The notes under the pieces: model-generated
The model's database searches: none
Seen by the model: only the letters and a program-made list of their open reading frames with translations
Told to the model about the DNA's origin: nothing
Assembly: GCA_018828125.1 (NCBI GenBank)
Contig: JAHJWB010000004.1
Span: 1-64,000, forward strand
DNA from: Gammaproteobacteria bacterium
GTDB taxonomy: Bacteria > Pseudomonadota > Gammaproteobacteria > Burkholderiales > Burkholderiaceae_C
Direction: 5' to 3'
Length of the DNA: 64,000 bases
Program-made: the position numbers and the translations under genes
Part shown: piece by piece, positions 44,633 through 53,776 of the stretch
How positions within the stretch are numbered: position 1 is the first letter of the stretch
Layout of the letters: every line of letters begins with the position of its first letter

Positions 44633-45967
44633 TCAGGTAGGCGATTGGATCGTTGGCTCGTTCAGTGTGGCTGTAGCAGAAGGCTGTTGGGCCGCCTCGG
44701 CCGGCGCAAATGCTCCTTGACCAGGGGGCTTTAAAGGTTGGAGGTGGGCTGAAGGGCTGTCCTCAGAGTGGATTTGTTCGTTGATGGTGTCTCCAGACCA
44801 CCGCAGTGCGCGCGCAGCGATCGGCGGGCCAATGGTCTCCAAAATAGCGACCGCGGCAAGCACGACAGAGCCTACGATCAAGCCTTCTACCGGAAAGAGT
44901 TCCACAGTGGTATTGACCAAGCCGATTGCAAGGCCGGCCATTGGCATCAGCAGCAGGCCACTGTTGGCCGCCTGGCGCAAGGGCGTACCGGCTGCATATG
45001 CCGCAGTGGTCACCCCCAGCCATTTGGCTGCGCCTCTGGCAAAGACAAACACCAGAGCTGCCGGCCAGTACTGGACCATCTCTGACACATGCATGTTGGC
45101 GCCCGCGTAGACAAACAGCACAATGAAGAATAGTTCGAACGAGGGCCCGAACTCGATGTCTGCAACCAGATTCGTGCGTTCAAGGCTGCGCACCACCATT
45201 CCAAGCATCAAAGGCGCAAACAGAGCGGACAGTTTGAGCACAAGCGCGGCGCCAACGGTCATCATCACAGCGCCGATCACGAGTGCGAGACGGTATTGTC
45301 GTGCCGCTTTTGTTTTGCGCGCTGCCAAGTGGAGTGCCCAGCCCATCAAGGCCCCGAGTGCTGCGGAGCCAAGCACCTGATAGAGCGGGGCCCCGATCAC
45401 CATAGCCAACGGTGCGGCAGCCTGCCCGTACAGGGCCGGCAGTACTGCGGCAAAGGCAACGAAAGCAATAACGTTGTTCAATGCGACGAGCGACATGGAG
45501 CGCTCCGTGACGGGTCCCGATGCGCCGAGTTCATGGGCAACGTGAATGAGTACCGCTGGTGAGGATGAGATTGCGATCGTCGCTATCACCGCCGCGGCGA
45601 GTCCAGAGATGCCCAACCAGCCAAGGCACAGGTACACCGCAGCGAATGTAAGGGTGCTCTCTGCCAGTGAAATGAGTATTAGCGAGCGGTCTTCAATGAA
45701 GCGCTTGATGTCAAGAGAAAGACCCAGTCGATACAGGATTAAAGCTAGCGCGACGTCAACCACAATGCGCGATCGCGCTAGTGCCTCTGGGCCGATCAGG
45801 CCGAGCACATTGGGGCCCGCAAAGAAACCGACCACCATAAAACCAGTAATGCTTGGCAACCATGGCCAACGATGGGCTACATAGCCTCCTAGCGCGCCGC
45901 AGAAAAGCAGAAAGCCGAAGAAAAAAAGGGTATTGACTGGAAAGGGCCAAGTCGGGAGGAATTCCAT
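44633..45967 (-). CDS. CPA2-type cation:proton antiporter (second copy)
   Basis: A 444-residue membrane protein with about 12 spans and a soluble proline-rich tail (residues 405-444). GFMVVGFFAGPNVLGLIGPE, LALILYRLGLSLDIKRFIED and SSSPAVLIHVAHELGASGPV TERS are the conserved parts of the exchanger domain. Only about a third of it resembles the adjacent antiporter, so the pair is an old duplication or a joint acquisition. Base composition is less GC-rich than the surroundings. It starts the operon with the second antiporter and the YbdK gene. Confidence 0.88.
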   Translation of the reverse strand: MEFLPTWPFPVNTLFFFGFLLFCGALGGYVAHRWPWLPSITGFMVVGFFAGPNVLGLIGPEALARSRIVVDVALALILYRLGLSLDIKRFIEDRSLILISLAESTLTFAAVYLCLGWLGISGLAAAVIATIAISSSPAVLIHVAHELGASGPVTERSMSLVALNNVIAFVAFAAVLPALYGQAAAPLAMVIGAPLYQVLGSAALGALMGWALHLAARKTKAARQYRLALVIGAVMMTVGAALVLKLSALFAPLMLGMVVRSLERTNLVADIEFGPSFELFFIVLFVYAGANMHVSEMVQYWPAALVFVFARGAAKWLGVTTAAYAAGTPLRQAANSGLLLMPMAGLAIGLVNTTVELFPVEGLIVGSVVLAAVAILETIGPPIAARALRWSGDTINEQIHSEDSPSAHLQPLKPPGQGAFAPAEAAQQPSATATLNEPTIQSPT

Positions 45968-46067
45968 TTGAGCAGTGACGCAAGTGAGACGGTGGCAGGG
46001 GAATGTGCGATGTGCTTACAGGATGGTGCGACACAGTATTTCTTGTTTCGTCTGCGTCGCTGTTTAC

Positions 46068-46457
46068 CTAGTGCAACACGCGAGAAGCCTGATCGTCTGA
46101 AGCGTCCAGATAGAAACGCTTTACAGGCACGTTGAAAGGGGTGCCGTCCTCAGTAACGAAGTGGAAGGTGCCTGACATGGTGCCTGTAGCCGTCCGCAGG
46201 CGGCAGCCGCTGGTGTACTCAAAAGCCTGACCCGGCTGCAGGACCGGTTGATTGCCCACAACCCCCAGGCCTCTAACTTCCTCAGCATGACCATGAGCGT
46301 CTGTGATGATCCAGTGGCGTGAAATCAATTGCGCGAGTACTTTCCCCACATTGATGATTTGTATGTTGTAGGAGAAGCTATACACAAAGGCGCCAGGGTC
46401 AGATTGCTCCGGCAGGAATTCAGGGCTTGCGTGCACTTCGATCTGGGGTTTCAGCAT
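46068..46457 (-). CDS. apaG: ApaG protein
   Basis: A 129-residue protein of the ApaG/FBXO3 beta-sandwich family. [40 protein letters not shown] and [20 protein letters not shown] cover the fold, which is linked to Co2+/Mg2+ resistance in Salmonella; its molecular role is unknown. The gene is divergent from rpe with only 29 bp between start codons, so their promoters must overlap. Confidence 0.95.
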   Translation of the reverse strand: MLKPQIEVHASPEFLPEQSDPGAFVYSFSYNIQIINVGKVLAQLISRHWIITDAHGHAEEVRGLGVVGNQPVLQPGQAFEYTSGCRLRTATGTMSGTFHFVTEDGTPFNVPVKRFYLDASDDQASRVLH

Positions 46458-46486
46458 GCCGGAATAGTAACTGCGACAATCCCAAT

Positions 46487-47167
46487 ATGAGTCAATCCTT
46501 CCGTATTGCCCCCTCCATCCTTTCCGCCGACTTCGCCCGCCTGGGCGAAGAAGTGCGCAATGTCATTGCCGCTGGCGCAGACTGGATCCATTTTGACGTG
46601 ATGGACAACCATTACGTCCCCAATCTCACTTTCGGGCCTATGGTCTGCCAGGCGCTCAAACCGCACGCCAAGACAGCTGCGGGTGCGGCGGTGCCGGTTG
46701 ATGTGCACCTGATGATCCAGCCGGTGGACGCGCTGGCCGCCGCGTTTGCCGAAGCGGGCGCCGACTACATCAGCTTTCACCCCGATGCTTCGGGACACGT
46801 TCACCGCAGCATTCAAGCGATCAGGTCCAAGGGCGTCAAGGCAGGGCTGGTGTTCAACCCTGCAGCACCGCTCGATGTGCTGGACTGGGTGATCGATGAT
46901 CTGGACCTTATCCTCATCATGAGCGTGAACCCCGGATTCGGAGGCCAGAGCTTCATCGATTCCGCCCTGCGCAAGATTGAAGCCGTGCGCAAACGCATTG
47001 ACGCCAGTGGAAAGGACATCCGGCTGGAGGTGGACGGTGGGATCAAGACCGACAACATCCGCCGCGTAGCCGATGCCGGTGCCGACACCTTTGTGGCGGG
47101 CAGCGCTATTTTTGGCAAGCCCGACTATCAAAGCGTCATTGACGCGATGCGCGTACAACTCGGCTAA
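46487..47167 (+). CDS. rpe: Ribulose-phosphate 3-epimerase
   Basis: A 226-residue TIM-barrel enzyme interconverting ribulose 5-phosphate and xylulose 5-phosphate. [20 protein letters not shown] at 5-24, [20 protein letters not shown] near 37-56, [20 protein letters not shown] near 143-162 and [11 protein letters not shown] near 185-195 carry the metal and phosphate ligands. Start 46487 lacks a strong ribosome-binding site. In many betaproteobacteria rpe is followed by gph and trpE; here two-component and SPFH genes come between. Confidence 0.97.
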   Translation: MSQSFRIAPSILSADFARLGEEVRNVIAAGADWIHFDVMDNHYVPNLTFGPMVCQALKPHAKTAAGAAVPVDVHLMIQPVDALAAAFAEAGADYISFHPDASGHVHRSIQAIRSKGVKAGLVFNPAAPLDVLDWVIDDLDLILIMSVNPGFGGQSFIDSALRKIEAVRKRIDASGKDIRLEVDGGIKTDNIRRVADAGADTFVAGSAIFGKPDYQSVIDAMRVQLG

Positions 47168-47214
47168 AGCAGATCAAGAGCCCAGACTAGGCGCCCTCAG
47201 AACCGGCTCTCCCA

Positions 47215-47616
47215 TTAAGGACGTTGGGTTGGTTCTGGCGCCGGTACGATGGTCGTGGTGGTCGACTGGCGCAACACGCCACCGCCCGACACCGAACCGC
47301 TCACGGGCGTTTCTACGCGGCGCATGCATTCCGCCTTCTCCGCAGCGGTGGCGAAGGCCGCACAACGCTGCGTGGCATTGTCGCTGGCTGCGGGGCCGGG
47401 ATTCGTCAGATCACCCTTGCGTGAGGCATCCAGCGCATTGTTGGCCTCTCGCAGGCAGGTGGCCACACTGTCCTGGGTGTTGTTGGTCATGCATTTTTCG
47501 CGTTCTTGCTCATAGCGTGCCCGCGCGTCAGGTGGTGTTGCCTGCGCGCTGGCTGCGGCGGAAACCACCAACAGGGCTGCGGTGAGGGCGGGGGCGACTA
47601 ATGAATAGCGTGTCAT
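47215..47616 (-). CDS. Exported protein with conserved cysteines, unknown function
   Basis: A 133-residue protein with a signal peptide (MTRYSLVAPALTAALLVVSA, cleavage near ASAQA). Cysteines occur in REKCMTN, TCLREANN, RCAAF and ECMRRV, spaced as two CxnC pairs, so disulfides are likely. No family is recognised. It lies downstream of the sensor kinase on the same strand. Confidence 0.7.
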   Translation of the reverse strand: MTRYSLVAPALTAALLVVSAAASAQATPPDARARYEQEREKCMTNNTQDSVATCLREANNALDASRKGDLTNPGPAASDNATQRCAAFATAAEKAECMRRVETPVSGSVSGGGVLRQSTTTTIVPAPEPTQRP

Positions 47617-47725
47617 CGAAAAGGTCCTTGCGTCAATCGCTTGTTTGATGCCTGGAGCGTAGGCTCGCACACAGCTTTGCGCTGTGGGACAGGGCCGATC
47701 GTGCCCGTGCGCGGGAAGGCTGTTG

Positions 47726-49855
47726 TCAGCCCAGGCGCTGAAAGGTCAGCGCGAACCCTACGCCATCGGCGGTGTTGCGCGCATGGATGGTGCCGCCCAT
47801 CTTGGACATATAGGTTTTGGCCACAAACAGGCCCTGGCCGCGGTGTTGGCTGTCGCCTTGGGGTTGGGGCAGATTGGGGTCCGAGACCCCTAGCTCAAAA
47901 ATGCGCTCGAGCAGATCCTCGGCAATGGTGGAGCCCTGGTTGCGCAGCGTGGCGCTGGCGGTGGCTTCAGATGCCGCCAAAGTCAACACAATCGGCGTCT
48001 CCGAAGGGCGGTATCGGTCGGCGTTGCGCAAGATGTGGGTCACCACGTCTTCGAGCGCAAATTCATCCGCCCGTACGATCACCGGGCCCGCGCCGCCCTC
48101 ATAAACCACGTTGTCGATGCCCGCAAAGTGGGCGTTGTCCGCAACGTGCCGCAAGAAGGCGTCCAGGTCCAATCGTCCCTGTGCTACGTCAGCGGCCCGC
48201 AGCGCCTCTGCCGGGGAAGCCGTGCCATACAGCACGTGCACGGCCTGCTGCATGCGCTGCACATAGCGATGCCCAGGGTCGTTCGGGCCACCATGCAGCA
48301 CCATGAGCGACTGCAGTGGCGACATGATCTCGTGTCCCACGGCGTGCCACATGTCGCGCTCTTGCTGGGCGCGCAGCTGCTCGCGGTGCAGGTCGTCCTT
48401 CACACGCTGCAGCAGGTCGGCCAGGCCGCCAGCCAGAATGCCCAGCTCGTCAGACCCCCGCAAATCAGACACTTCCAGGTCACCCAGCCGCGGGCCGATG
48501 TGGCCCTCCTGCACGTTGTATGACACCGCCGCCGCTCGCCGGGTCAGGGCGGTTACACGGCGGATCAGCCCCACTTCCACCACCAGCCACGCCAGGGCAA
48601 TAGCGGCCAGCATGGCGCCCAGGTACCAGGACATGCGGGTCGCCACAGCGGCCAGCCCCTCTTCCACGCCGCGCAGGTTTCCTGTGAACGTGATGGCGTA
48701 GTTGCCCGTCGATGTGTCCAGAATGTCGAGGCCCGCAGGCACCTCCTTGGCCTTGCCATCGGATGCCGCGCTTGGCGCATCCAGTGGCAGCCAGCTGATC
48801 AGGCGAATCAGCCAAGGGGCGGACGGTCCCGCCTGCACGTCTGCGCCTTTGAGCGTAATGGCCTCAGGGTCACTGGCCCCCAGCTTGCGTATCTGCACGC
48901 GTTCGCCGGGCAGCAGCGTGCGCGCCACCTCTGCCAAAGACGCTGCAGGCTGCGCGCCGGGGGTGTTGCTGTCAAACAAGGGCGGCGTGGTGCCAGGCGC
49001 CAGCATCTCCACTCGTAATCGCATGGAACCCAGGTCTTTGGGGGGCCACACCAGGGGCTGTTTTTGAAACAGCGCTTCGCGGAACAACTCCACCGGCAGC
49101 CGTATGGAATAGAACGTGCGGCGCTGGCAGTCAGGGGGTGAACCTGTTAGATCGCGGCACTGGCCGTTTTGCCACAACCAGCCCCGAAAGTCCCGCACGG
49201 GCCGCGCTCGGGCATGCAGGGTGTCGGTGCCGTTGTCCACAAACCCGGTCAACCGGCCCCGGGTGCTGACGGTACCCTGTGGGGCCAGGGCTTCGAACGG
49301 TGCCACCCAATGGCTGGTGGTGCCACGCATGTCGAGCGAAATGCGGGCGCGGTGCACACTGTCCAGCGCTCGAACGCCGCGCTCTCGGGCGATCAGTTTG
49401 CCCGCGTAAAAGCTGCCCACCAGGTAGATGAAGCCTCCGGCGTAGGGGTTGTTGCCAATCGCGGCGCAGACCGATGCGCCGTTGGGGTACTGCACCGAGC
49501 ACCCTGCCATCTCTACGGCTTGCTGCGCTTTATTTTGGTCGTCGAAGTCAATGGCGGAGTAGGGAAGCAGCAAGGGAGCCAGCGGTGTGGCGCTTTGACT
49601 GCGATAAGCGGCATTCAGCAGTGAGAGCTGGCCAGATGGGTGCCGCAGCCGCGCCATGACCTCGGACTGGCTGCGCTCAAAGCCGCGCTGATAGCTTTGC
49701 CAGGCACGTTCTTTTTCTTCCTTGAGCAGCACAACGCTGAGCGCCAGCGTGGCGAGTGCCAAAAGCACAAACACACTGCGCACCAGAATCCGCAACCGAA
49801 ACGCGGGCAGCCCCAGGCGAGGCATATCGAGTGCGGGGCGGAGCAAACGCTTCAT
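47726..49855 (-). CDS. Sensor histidine kinase
   Basis: A 709-residue kinase. There is a transmembrane span near residues 20-45, a large extracytoplasmic region (about 45-410), a second span (about 415-435), and a HAMP-like linker with LADLLQRVKDD. The H-box WHAVGHEIMSPLQSL has the phospho-accepting His near 508, and the ATP-binding domain includes HILRNADRY (N box) and GQGLF (G2 box). The periplasmic sensor is unusually long and not of a recognised type. Its start overlaps the response regulator stop (ATGA), so the two are coupled. Confidence 0.92.
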   Translation of the reverse strand: MKRLLRPALDMPRLGLPAFRLRILVRSVFVLLALATLALSVVLLKEEKERAWQSYQRGFERSQSEVMARLRHPSGQLSLLNAAYRSQSATPLAPLLLPYSAIDFDDQNKAQQAVEMAGCSVQYPNGASVCAAIGNNPYAGGFIYLVGSFYAGKLIARERGVRALDSVHRARISLDMRGTTSHWVAPFEALAPQGTVSTRGRLTGFVDNGTDTLHARARPVRDFRGWLWQNGQCRDLTGSPPDCQRRTFYSIRLPVELFREALFQKQPLVWPPKDLGSMRLRVEMLAPGTTPPLFDSNTPGAQPAASLAEVARTLLPGERVQIRKLGASDPEAITLKGADVQAGPSAPWLIRLISWLPLDAPSAASDGKAKEVPAGLDILDTSTGNYAITFTGNLRGVEEGLAAVATRMSWYLGAMLAAIALAWLVVEVGLIRRVTALTRRAAAVSYNVQEGHIGPRLGDLEVSDLRGSDELGILAGGLADLLQRVKDDLHREQLRAQQERDMWHAVGHEIMSPLQSLMVLHGGPNDPGHRYVQRMQQAVHVLYGTASPAEALRAADVAQGRLDLDAFLRHVADNAHFAGIDNVVYEGGAGPVIVRADEFALEDVVTHILRNADRYRPSETPIVLTLAASEATASATLRNQGSTIAEDLLERIFELGVSDPNLPQPQGDSQHRGQGLFVAKTYMSKMGGTIHARNTADGVGFALTFQRLG

Positions 49856-50571
49856 GCGCGCTTGTTTCCGCCAGCGCCGACCACCCATCGAAAACCACGC
49901 ATCGGCACGTTTTCGATGCCCTCAAACTGCGGATCCACCTCGCGCAGCGCTTCACGGATGGTGCTGACGTGCTTGCGCACGTTGTCGCGGTTGCGGCCGC
50001 TTTTGACCACCTCGAACAGATCTTCATACGACACCACTTCGCCACTGCGCTGGTGCAAGGTGGCCAGAATGCGCTGCGCGGTGAGCGGCAGGTTGATGCG
50101 CTCGCCACCCCAGGTGGGGGTGCGCTGCCACAGCGGGTCCAGCACCAGAGCGTCGCCTGGGGAGCGCGCGGCGGCTGTGGTGGGTGCCTGGGCTTGGGTG
50201 GTGCGCAGGATGTCCAGAAACGTCTCGATGAAGTCAGCCTCTTCAAACGTGGTTTTCTGCAGATAGTCCCAGGCGTCCAGCGCTTTCATGATGCTGCGGT
50301 AAATGGCCGCCGGCATGGCGGACACGACCAGCACCGGCGTGCCCTGGCGCAGCTTGTTGATGGCGTTGATGAGCGCCACCCCTGCATGGCGTTCGCGGCC
50401 CAATTCAATGTCAAGCACCACCGCGTCGTAGTGCTCGCGCGCCAGGGCGGCCTCGGCCTCGTCGCGGGTGAACCATTGGTCAATCACGATGCCGCTCCTC
50501 GCACTGCGTATCCATCCTGCCAACTGGTTGCTGGTGGGGAGGTCGTCTTCGATCACGGCAATGCGGGTCAT
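49852..50571 (-). CDS. Two-component response regulator with winged-helix output
   Basis: A 239-residue regulator. The receiver domain covers 1-115, with the phosphorylation Asp at 54 (VVLDIELGR) and acidic EDD at 8-10. A linker and a winged-helix DNA-binding domain (about 150-230; TAQRILATLHQRSGEVVSYE, HVSTIREALREVDPQF) follow, of the OmpR-like type. It is divergent from the SPFH gene, whose promoter region of 226 bp is a likely target. Confidence 0.92.
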   Translation of the reverse strand: MTRIAVIEDDLPTSNQLAGWIRSARSGIVIDQWFTRDEAEAALAREHYDAVVLDIELGRERHAGVALINAINKLRQGTPVLVVSAMPAAIYRSIMKALDAWDYLQKTTFEEADFIETFLDILRTTQAQAPTTAAARSPGDALVLDPLWQRTPTWGGERINLPLTAQRILATLHQRSGEVVSYEDLFEVVKSGRNRDNVRKHVSTIREALREVDPQFEGIENVPMRGFRWVVGAGGNKRA

Positions 50572-50797
50572 GGGCTCTTCCGGGGATGTGGTGTGGATTA
50601 TCCCGGGCGCCCGTTGCGGACGGTGTGAGTTTTTCTTCCGGGGGCGGAGTGTTTGCAGGGGCGGTGTGAGGGCTTTGGACCGTGTGCTGCGTTGTTGCTT
50701 CCGGGGGGAATTCGAACAATCGATCCCCAATGGGCACACCGTTGAAACAGCTCAGACATCGACAACAAAACCACCTGATTCCGAGAGAGAGAACACC
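50572..50797. promoter_or_regulatory. Divergent control region between the response regulator and SPFH genes
   Basis: A 226-bp region between the two start codons. A purine-rich GAGAGAGAGAACACC precedes the SPFH start. Direct repeats for a response-regulator site were not certain by eye. No gene was seen. Confidence 0.45.
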
Positions 50798-52141
50798 ATG
50801 AAAGCCACCTGGAACCGCATCGTGCAGGCCCTGAAGGGCCGCCCATCCGCCCGTCCTTCTGCCGGGGGCAACCCCGAATCCGCTCAAGACGGTGCCCCTC
50901 AGACTCGCGAAGAGCGTCGAGACATAGATGGACCAGACGACACCCGCGGCCAGCCGCTGAACTGGGCCTATCTGCTGCCCACGGCCCACACGGTGCGCTT
51001 GTTGGCGGTGAGCGCAGTGGTTTTGGCTGCTGGAGCCATGGTTTACCGCAATCCCCCGGTGCAGCACTTGGCGCAAGGCGATTTGGGCGTCCGTCTGAAC
51101 CAGTTCACCGGCACCGTGAGCCTCTGGCGCGATGGCAGTGTGTGGGTGGTACCAGGCCTGCACACCGTGCGTGTCTTTTCGCTGCGCGACCAGAGCTACC
51201 GCCCCGAAGCCATGCGCCAGGCCACCGGCAGCGCCCCGTTGCAATCGGTAGAGGGTCTGTCGCTAGGGCTCGATCTGAGCGTGCGTTATGCGCTGGACCC
51301 TGCATCGCCCGCTGTGCGCGCTGGCAGCCTGCCTGACAACGTGGGCCCCGACATCGTGGAGCCCGCTGTGCAAGGACTGGTCTACAAGGTGTTCGCCCGC
51401 TACACGGTGCGTGAAATCTTCTCCTCAAAGCGCGCCGAAATTGCCGAGATCATCGAAACAGAGTTGCGCGCACGCCTGGCGGCCGACGGGGTAACGCTGC
51501 GCAGCCTTCAGATTGGCAAGGTGGACCTGCCCGCAGAATATCGCAGGGGCATGGACGGCCTGCTGGCCGAAGAGCTGGCGTCCGAGAAGATGCGCTACAC
51601 GCTGGAGCTCAAGGACAAGCGTGTGAAAGAAACGGAACTGGATGCCAATGCCGACAAGGTGCGCCGCGAAGTGGCCGCCGAAGCTGCGGCCCGTGAGCAG
51701 GTGATTGCGGCCCGTGCGCAGGAAGAGGCCATGAAACATGTGCTGCCTTTCAAGCAGCGGCAGATTGAGCAGCGCCAGCTGGAGGCAGAAGCCGAGAAAG
51801 TGTCGCGCATCAAGGCCGCCGAGGGCAGCGCGCAGGCCCGCCGCATCGAAGCCAGCGGCGAGGCTGACGCCCGCCAGAAGCTGGCCGAAGCCGAGGCCTA
51901 CCGCATGGACCGCATCGGCAAGGTGAACGCCGAGCAGATGGCGCGCGAAGGGGCGTTGGTCACCAGGCACCCACTTCTCATCCAGAAGACCCTGGCCGAC
52001 AAGCTCTCCGACAAGATCCAGGTCATCATCGCGCCGCCCCCCACGAACGGCGACTTCATAGGCGCAGCGTTGTTGGGTAGTGGCCGCCATGCCCAGGCCG
52101 GTGCAGACGACGCGTCCATCACCCACGCAGCGGAGCAATGA
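50798..52141 (+). CDS. SPFH/band-7 domain membrane protein
   Basis: A 447-residue protein. The N-terminal cytoplasmic part is polar (1-60), followed by one transmembrane span (about 66-84, VRLLAVSAVVLAAGAMV). The SPFH domain (about 90-260; VWVVPGLHTVRVFSLRDQSY) follows. A long coiled-coil region comes next, rich in Glu/Ala/Arg (EELASEKMRYTLELKDKRVK; AAAREQVIAARAQEEAMKHV). Proteins of this type (HflC, flotillin, prohibitin) build membrane microdomain scaffolds. Overlap with the SH3 gene by four bases (ATGA) suggests a joint role. Confidence 0.9.
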   Translation: MKATWNRIVQALKGRPSARPSAGGNPESAQDGAPQTREERRDIDGPDDTRGQPLNWAYLLPTAHTVRLLAVSAVVLAAGAMVYRNPPVQHLAQGDLGVRLNQFTGTVSLWRDGSVWVVPGLHTVRVFSLRDQSYRPEAMRQATGSAPLQSVEGLSLGLDLSVRYALDPASPAVRAGSLPDNVGPDIVEPAVQGLVYKVFARYTVREIFSSKRAEIAEIIETELRARLAADGVTLRSLQIGKVDLPAEYRRGMDGLLAEELASEKMRYTLELKDKRVKETELDANADKVRREVAAEAAAREQVIAARAQEEAMKHVLPFKQRQIEQRQLEAEAEKVSRIKAAEGSAQARRIEASGEADARQKLAEAEAYRMDRIGKVNAEQMAREGALVTRHPLLIQKTLADKLSDKIQVIIAPPPTNGDFIGAALLGSGRHAQAGADDASITHAAEQ

Positions 52142-53679
52142 GCATGATGCGCCTCACCTGCCTCACTCTTGTTGCTGCGGTTGCCAGTGCTGCGGTCACG
52201 GTGGCTTCTGCCGCCGTACCTTCCGCCCCGGTCGACGCCTTGAACCGAGCCCTGGGCAGCGCCATCGTGGTGCAAGACCAGGCCAGCCTGCGCGCCGCGC
52301 CGCGTGACTCAGCCCAACAGCAGTCGAGCCTGTGGCAAGGCGAGGTGCTGGAGGTGCGGGGGGAGCGGCTGGACTACCTTCAGGTGTGGGACCACAAACG
52401 TGAACGCGGCGGTTTCATCCGTGCCACGGATGTGCGCCGTGTGGCACTGACGGAGACCGAGGCCCCCGCATTGCTGTCGGTGCTGCGCTTTGTGCGCGAC
52501 ACGCCAGGCGCCGAGGCACTGGGCATTGGCCTGACGGCTGCGTACCTGCAGGCGGCGCCCGCTAAAACATTGGCTGGCGACGAAGGCGCCCAGGCGTTTG
52601 ACGTGCTGGGTACCGCAGCAGACCGGTTGGCGCGGCGTGCGTCTGCCGCAGCACCGGGCAAGTCGTCGGGGTTGACGCTGTCTGCGCATCTGGACGTTGC
52701 CAACGGCTATGGCGTGCGGTTCACGACATACGAGGTCGACGGTCGCATGCAGGTTTGCTATGACGGTGAAGCGTTTCGCCGTGTGCTGGCCATGCCGGTC
52801 GCCGATGCTGACCAGCGTGCACGCGCCGCGCTGGCGCTGACCCGCCCCGAGTGCATCAACCCCGATCTGCCTGCCCACGAACGCGTCAAAGTGCAAGAGT
52901 GGCAAGCCCAGGTGCTGGATCGTGTGGAGGTGTCCGGCCTGCCCTCGTATTTGCGCAACCGTGTGCAGATGCGTCGGGCCAGCGTGTGGAGCGGCATGGC
53001 GTTTCAACAAGCCCGCAAAAGTGCGGGCGACGCAGCGGTGGCGGCCACGGCTGCCCGCGCGCTGACGGAGTTTGCGGGCGTCAGCAAAGCCGATCTGCCC
53101 GACGAAGATCAACCTGCCTACAACGACGCTGCCATGCGCGTCAGTGCGGTGCGCTGGGCGCTGGTCCCCGCCGCGCAAATGAACCCTGCCAAAGGAACCC
53201 GCCCTACGCTGATCACGGAGCCGGGAGCGCCCGGCGAGACCTGTGTGCTGCTGGTGGATGCTCGGCATGGTGCCAACGCGCCCTTGTTGCGCCGCTGCAC
53301 TTATGGCGTTGTGTGGACTGCGTCTGCCAGTGTCAACCGAGAAGGCACAGCGGTGGCGCTGGCGGTGCAACCGCTGGAAGGCTGGCGCGAACTGTGGGTA
53401 CTGCGCAAAACCTCTGGTGGGTGGTTGGCTGACGTATTGCCTCCCGCTGCCACGACACCGGAAACCGGCGTTGCTGAATGGGCAGGGTGGGTGCCCGGCG
53501 GCCAGCAAATGCTGGTGGCGCGCGAGGCCCGGGGCCAGGGACGGTATCGCAAGAGCTTCGAGATAGTGCGCCTGGAAGGTTTGAGCACCGAGCGTGTGAC
53601 GGGCGATGTGGCTGCCTTGCCGCTGTTCCAGCGGTGGCAGGACCCTGCGTGGAAGCGGCAGACCTTGAGTTTGCGCTGA
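52138..53679 (+). CDS. Exported SH3-domain protein
   Basis: A 513-residue protein with a signal peptide (1-25, RLTCLTLVAAVASAAVTVAS). An SH3b-like domain follows (about 38-100; VVQDQASLRAAPRDSAQQQS, LDYLQVWDHKRERGGFI), then a long unknown region. It may be a periplasmic sensor or cell-wall-binding protein. It is translationally coupled to the SPFH gene and divergent from the two-component system. The cluster as a whole looks like an envelope-stress module, which is inference. Confidence 0.75.
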   Translation: MSMMRLTCLTLVAAVASAAVTVASAAVPSAPVDALNRALGSAIVVQDQASLRAAPRDSAQQQSSLWQGEVLEVRGERLDYLQVWDHKRERGGFIRATDVRRVALTETEAPALLSVLRFVRDTPGAEALGIGLTAAYLQAAPAKTLAGDEGAQAFDVLGTAADRLARRASAAAPGKSSGLTLSAHLDVANGYGVRFTTYEVDGRMQVCYDGEAFRRVLAMPVADADQRARAALALTRPECINPDLPAHERVKVQEWQAQVLDRVEVSGLPSYLRNRVQMRRASVWSGMAFQQARKSAGDAAVAATAARALTEFAGVSKADLPDEDQPAYNDAAMRVSAVRWALVPAAQMNPAKGTRPTLITEPGAPGETCVLLVDARHGANAPLLRRCTYGVVWTASASVNREGTAVALAVQPLEGWRELWVLRKTSGGWLADVLPPAATTPETGVAEWAGWVPGGQQMLVAREARGQGRYRKSFEIVRLEGLSTERVTGDVAALPLFQRWQDPAWKRQTLSLR

Positions 53680-53776
53680 TGCTTGCGGCGAGCGATGCGG
53701 GGGAGTTTGCGGAGGGTGTGCCTCGCGCTTTCCGTAAACTGGTTTCCTTTTCGATCACCCGCTTCCTCTGCTGCCC

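Noticed and set aside
47101-47160. GCGCTATTTTTGGCAAGCCC segment in rpe as another palindromic repeat copy
   Set aside because: It encodes [10 protein letters not shown], a conserved end of the epimerase, so the likeness is chance.
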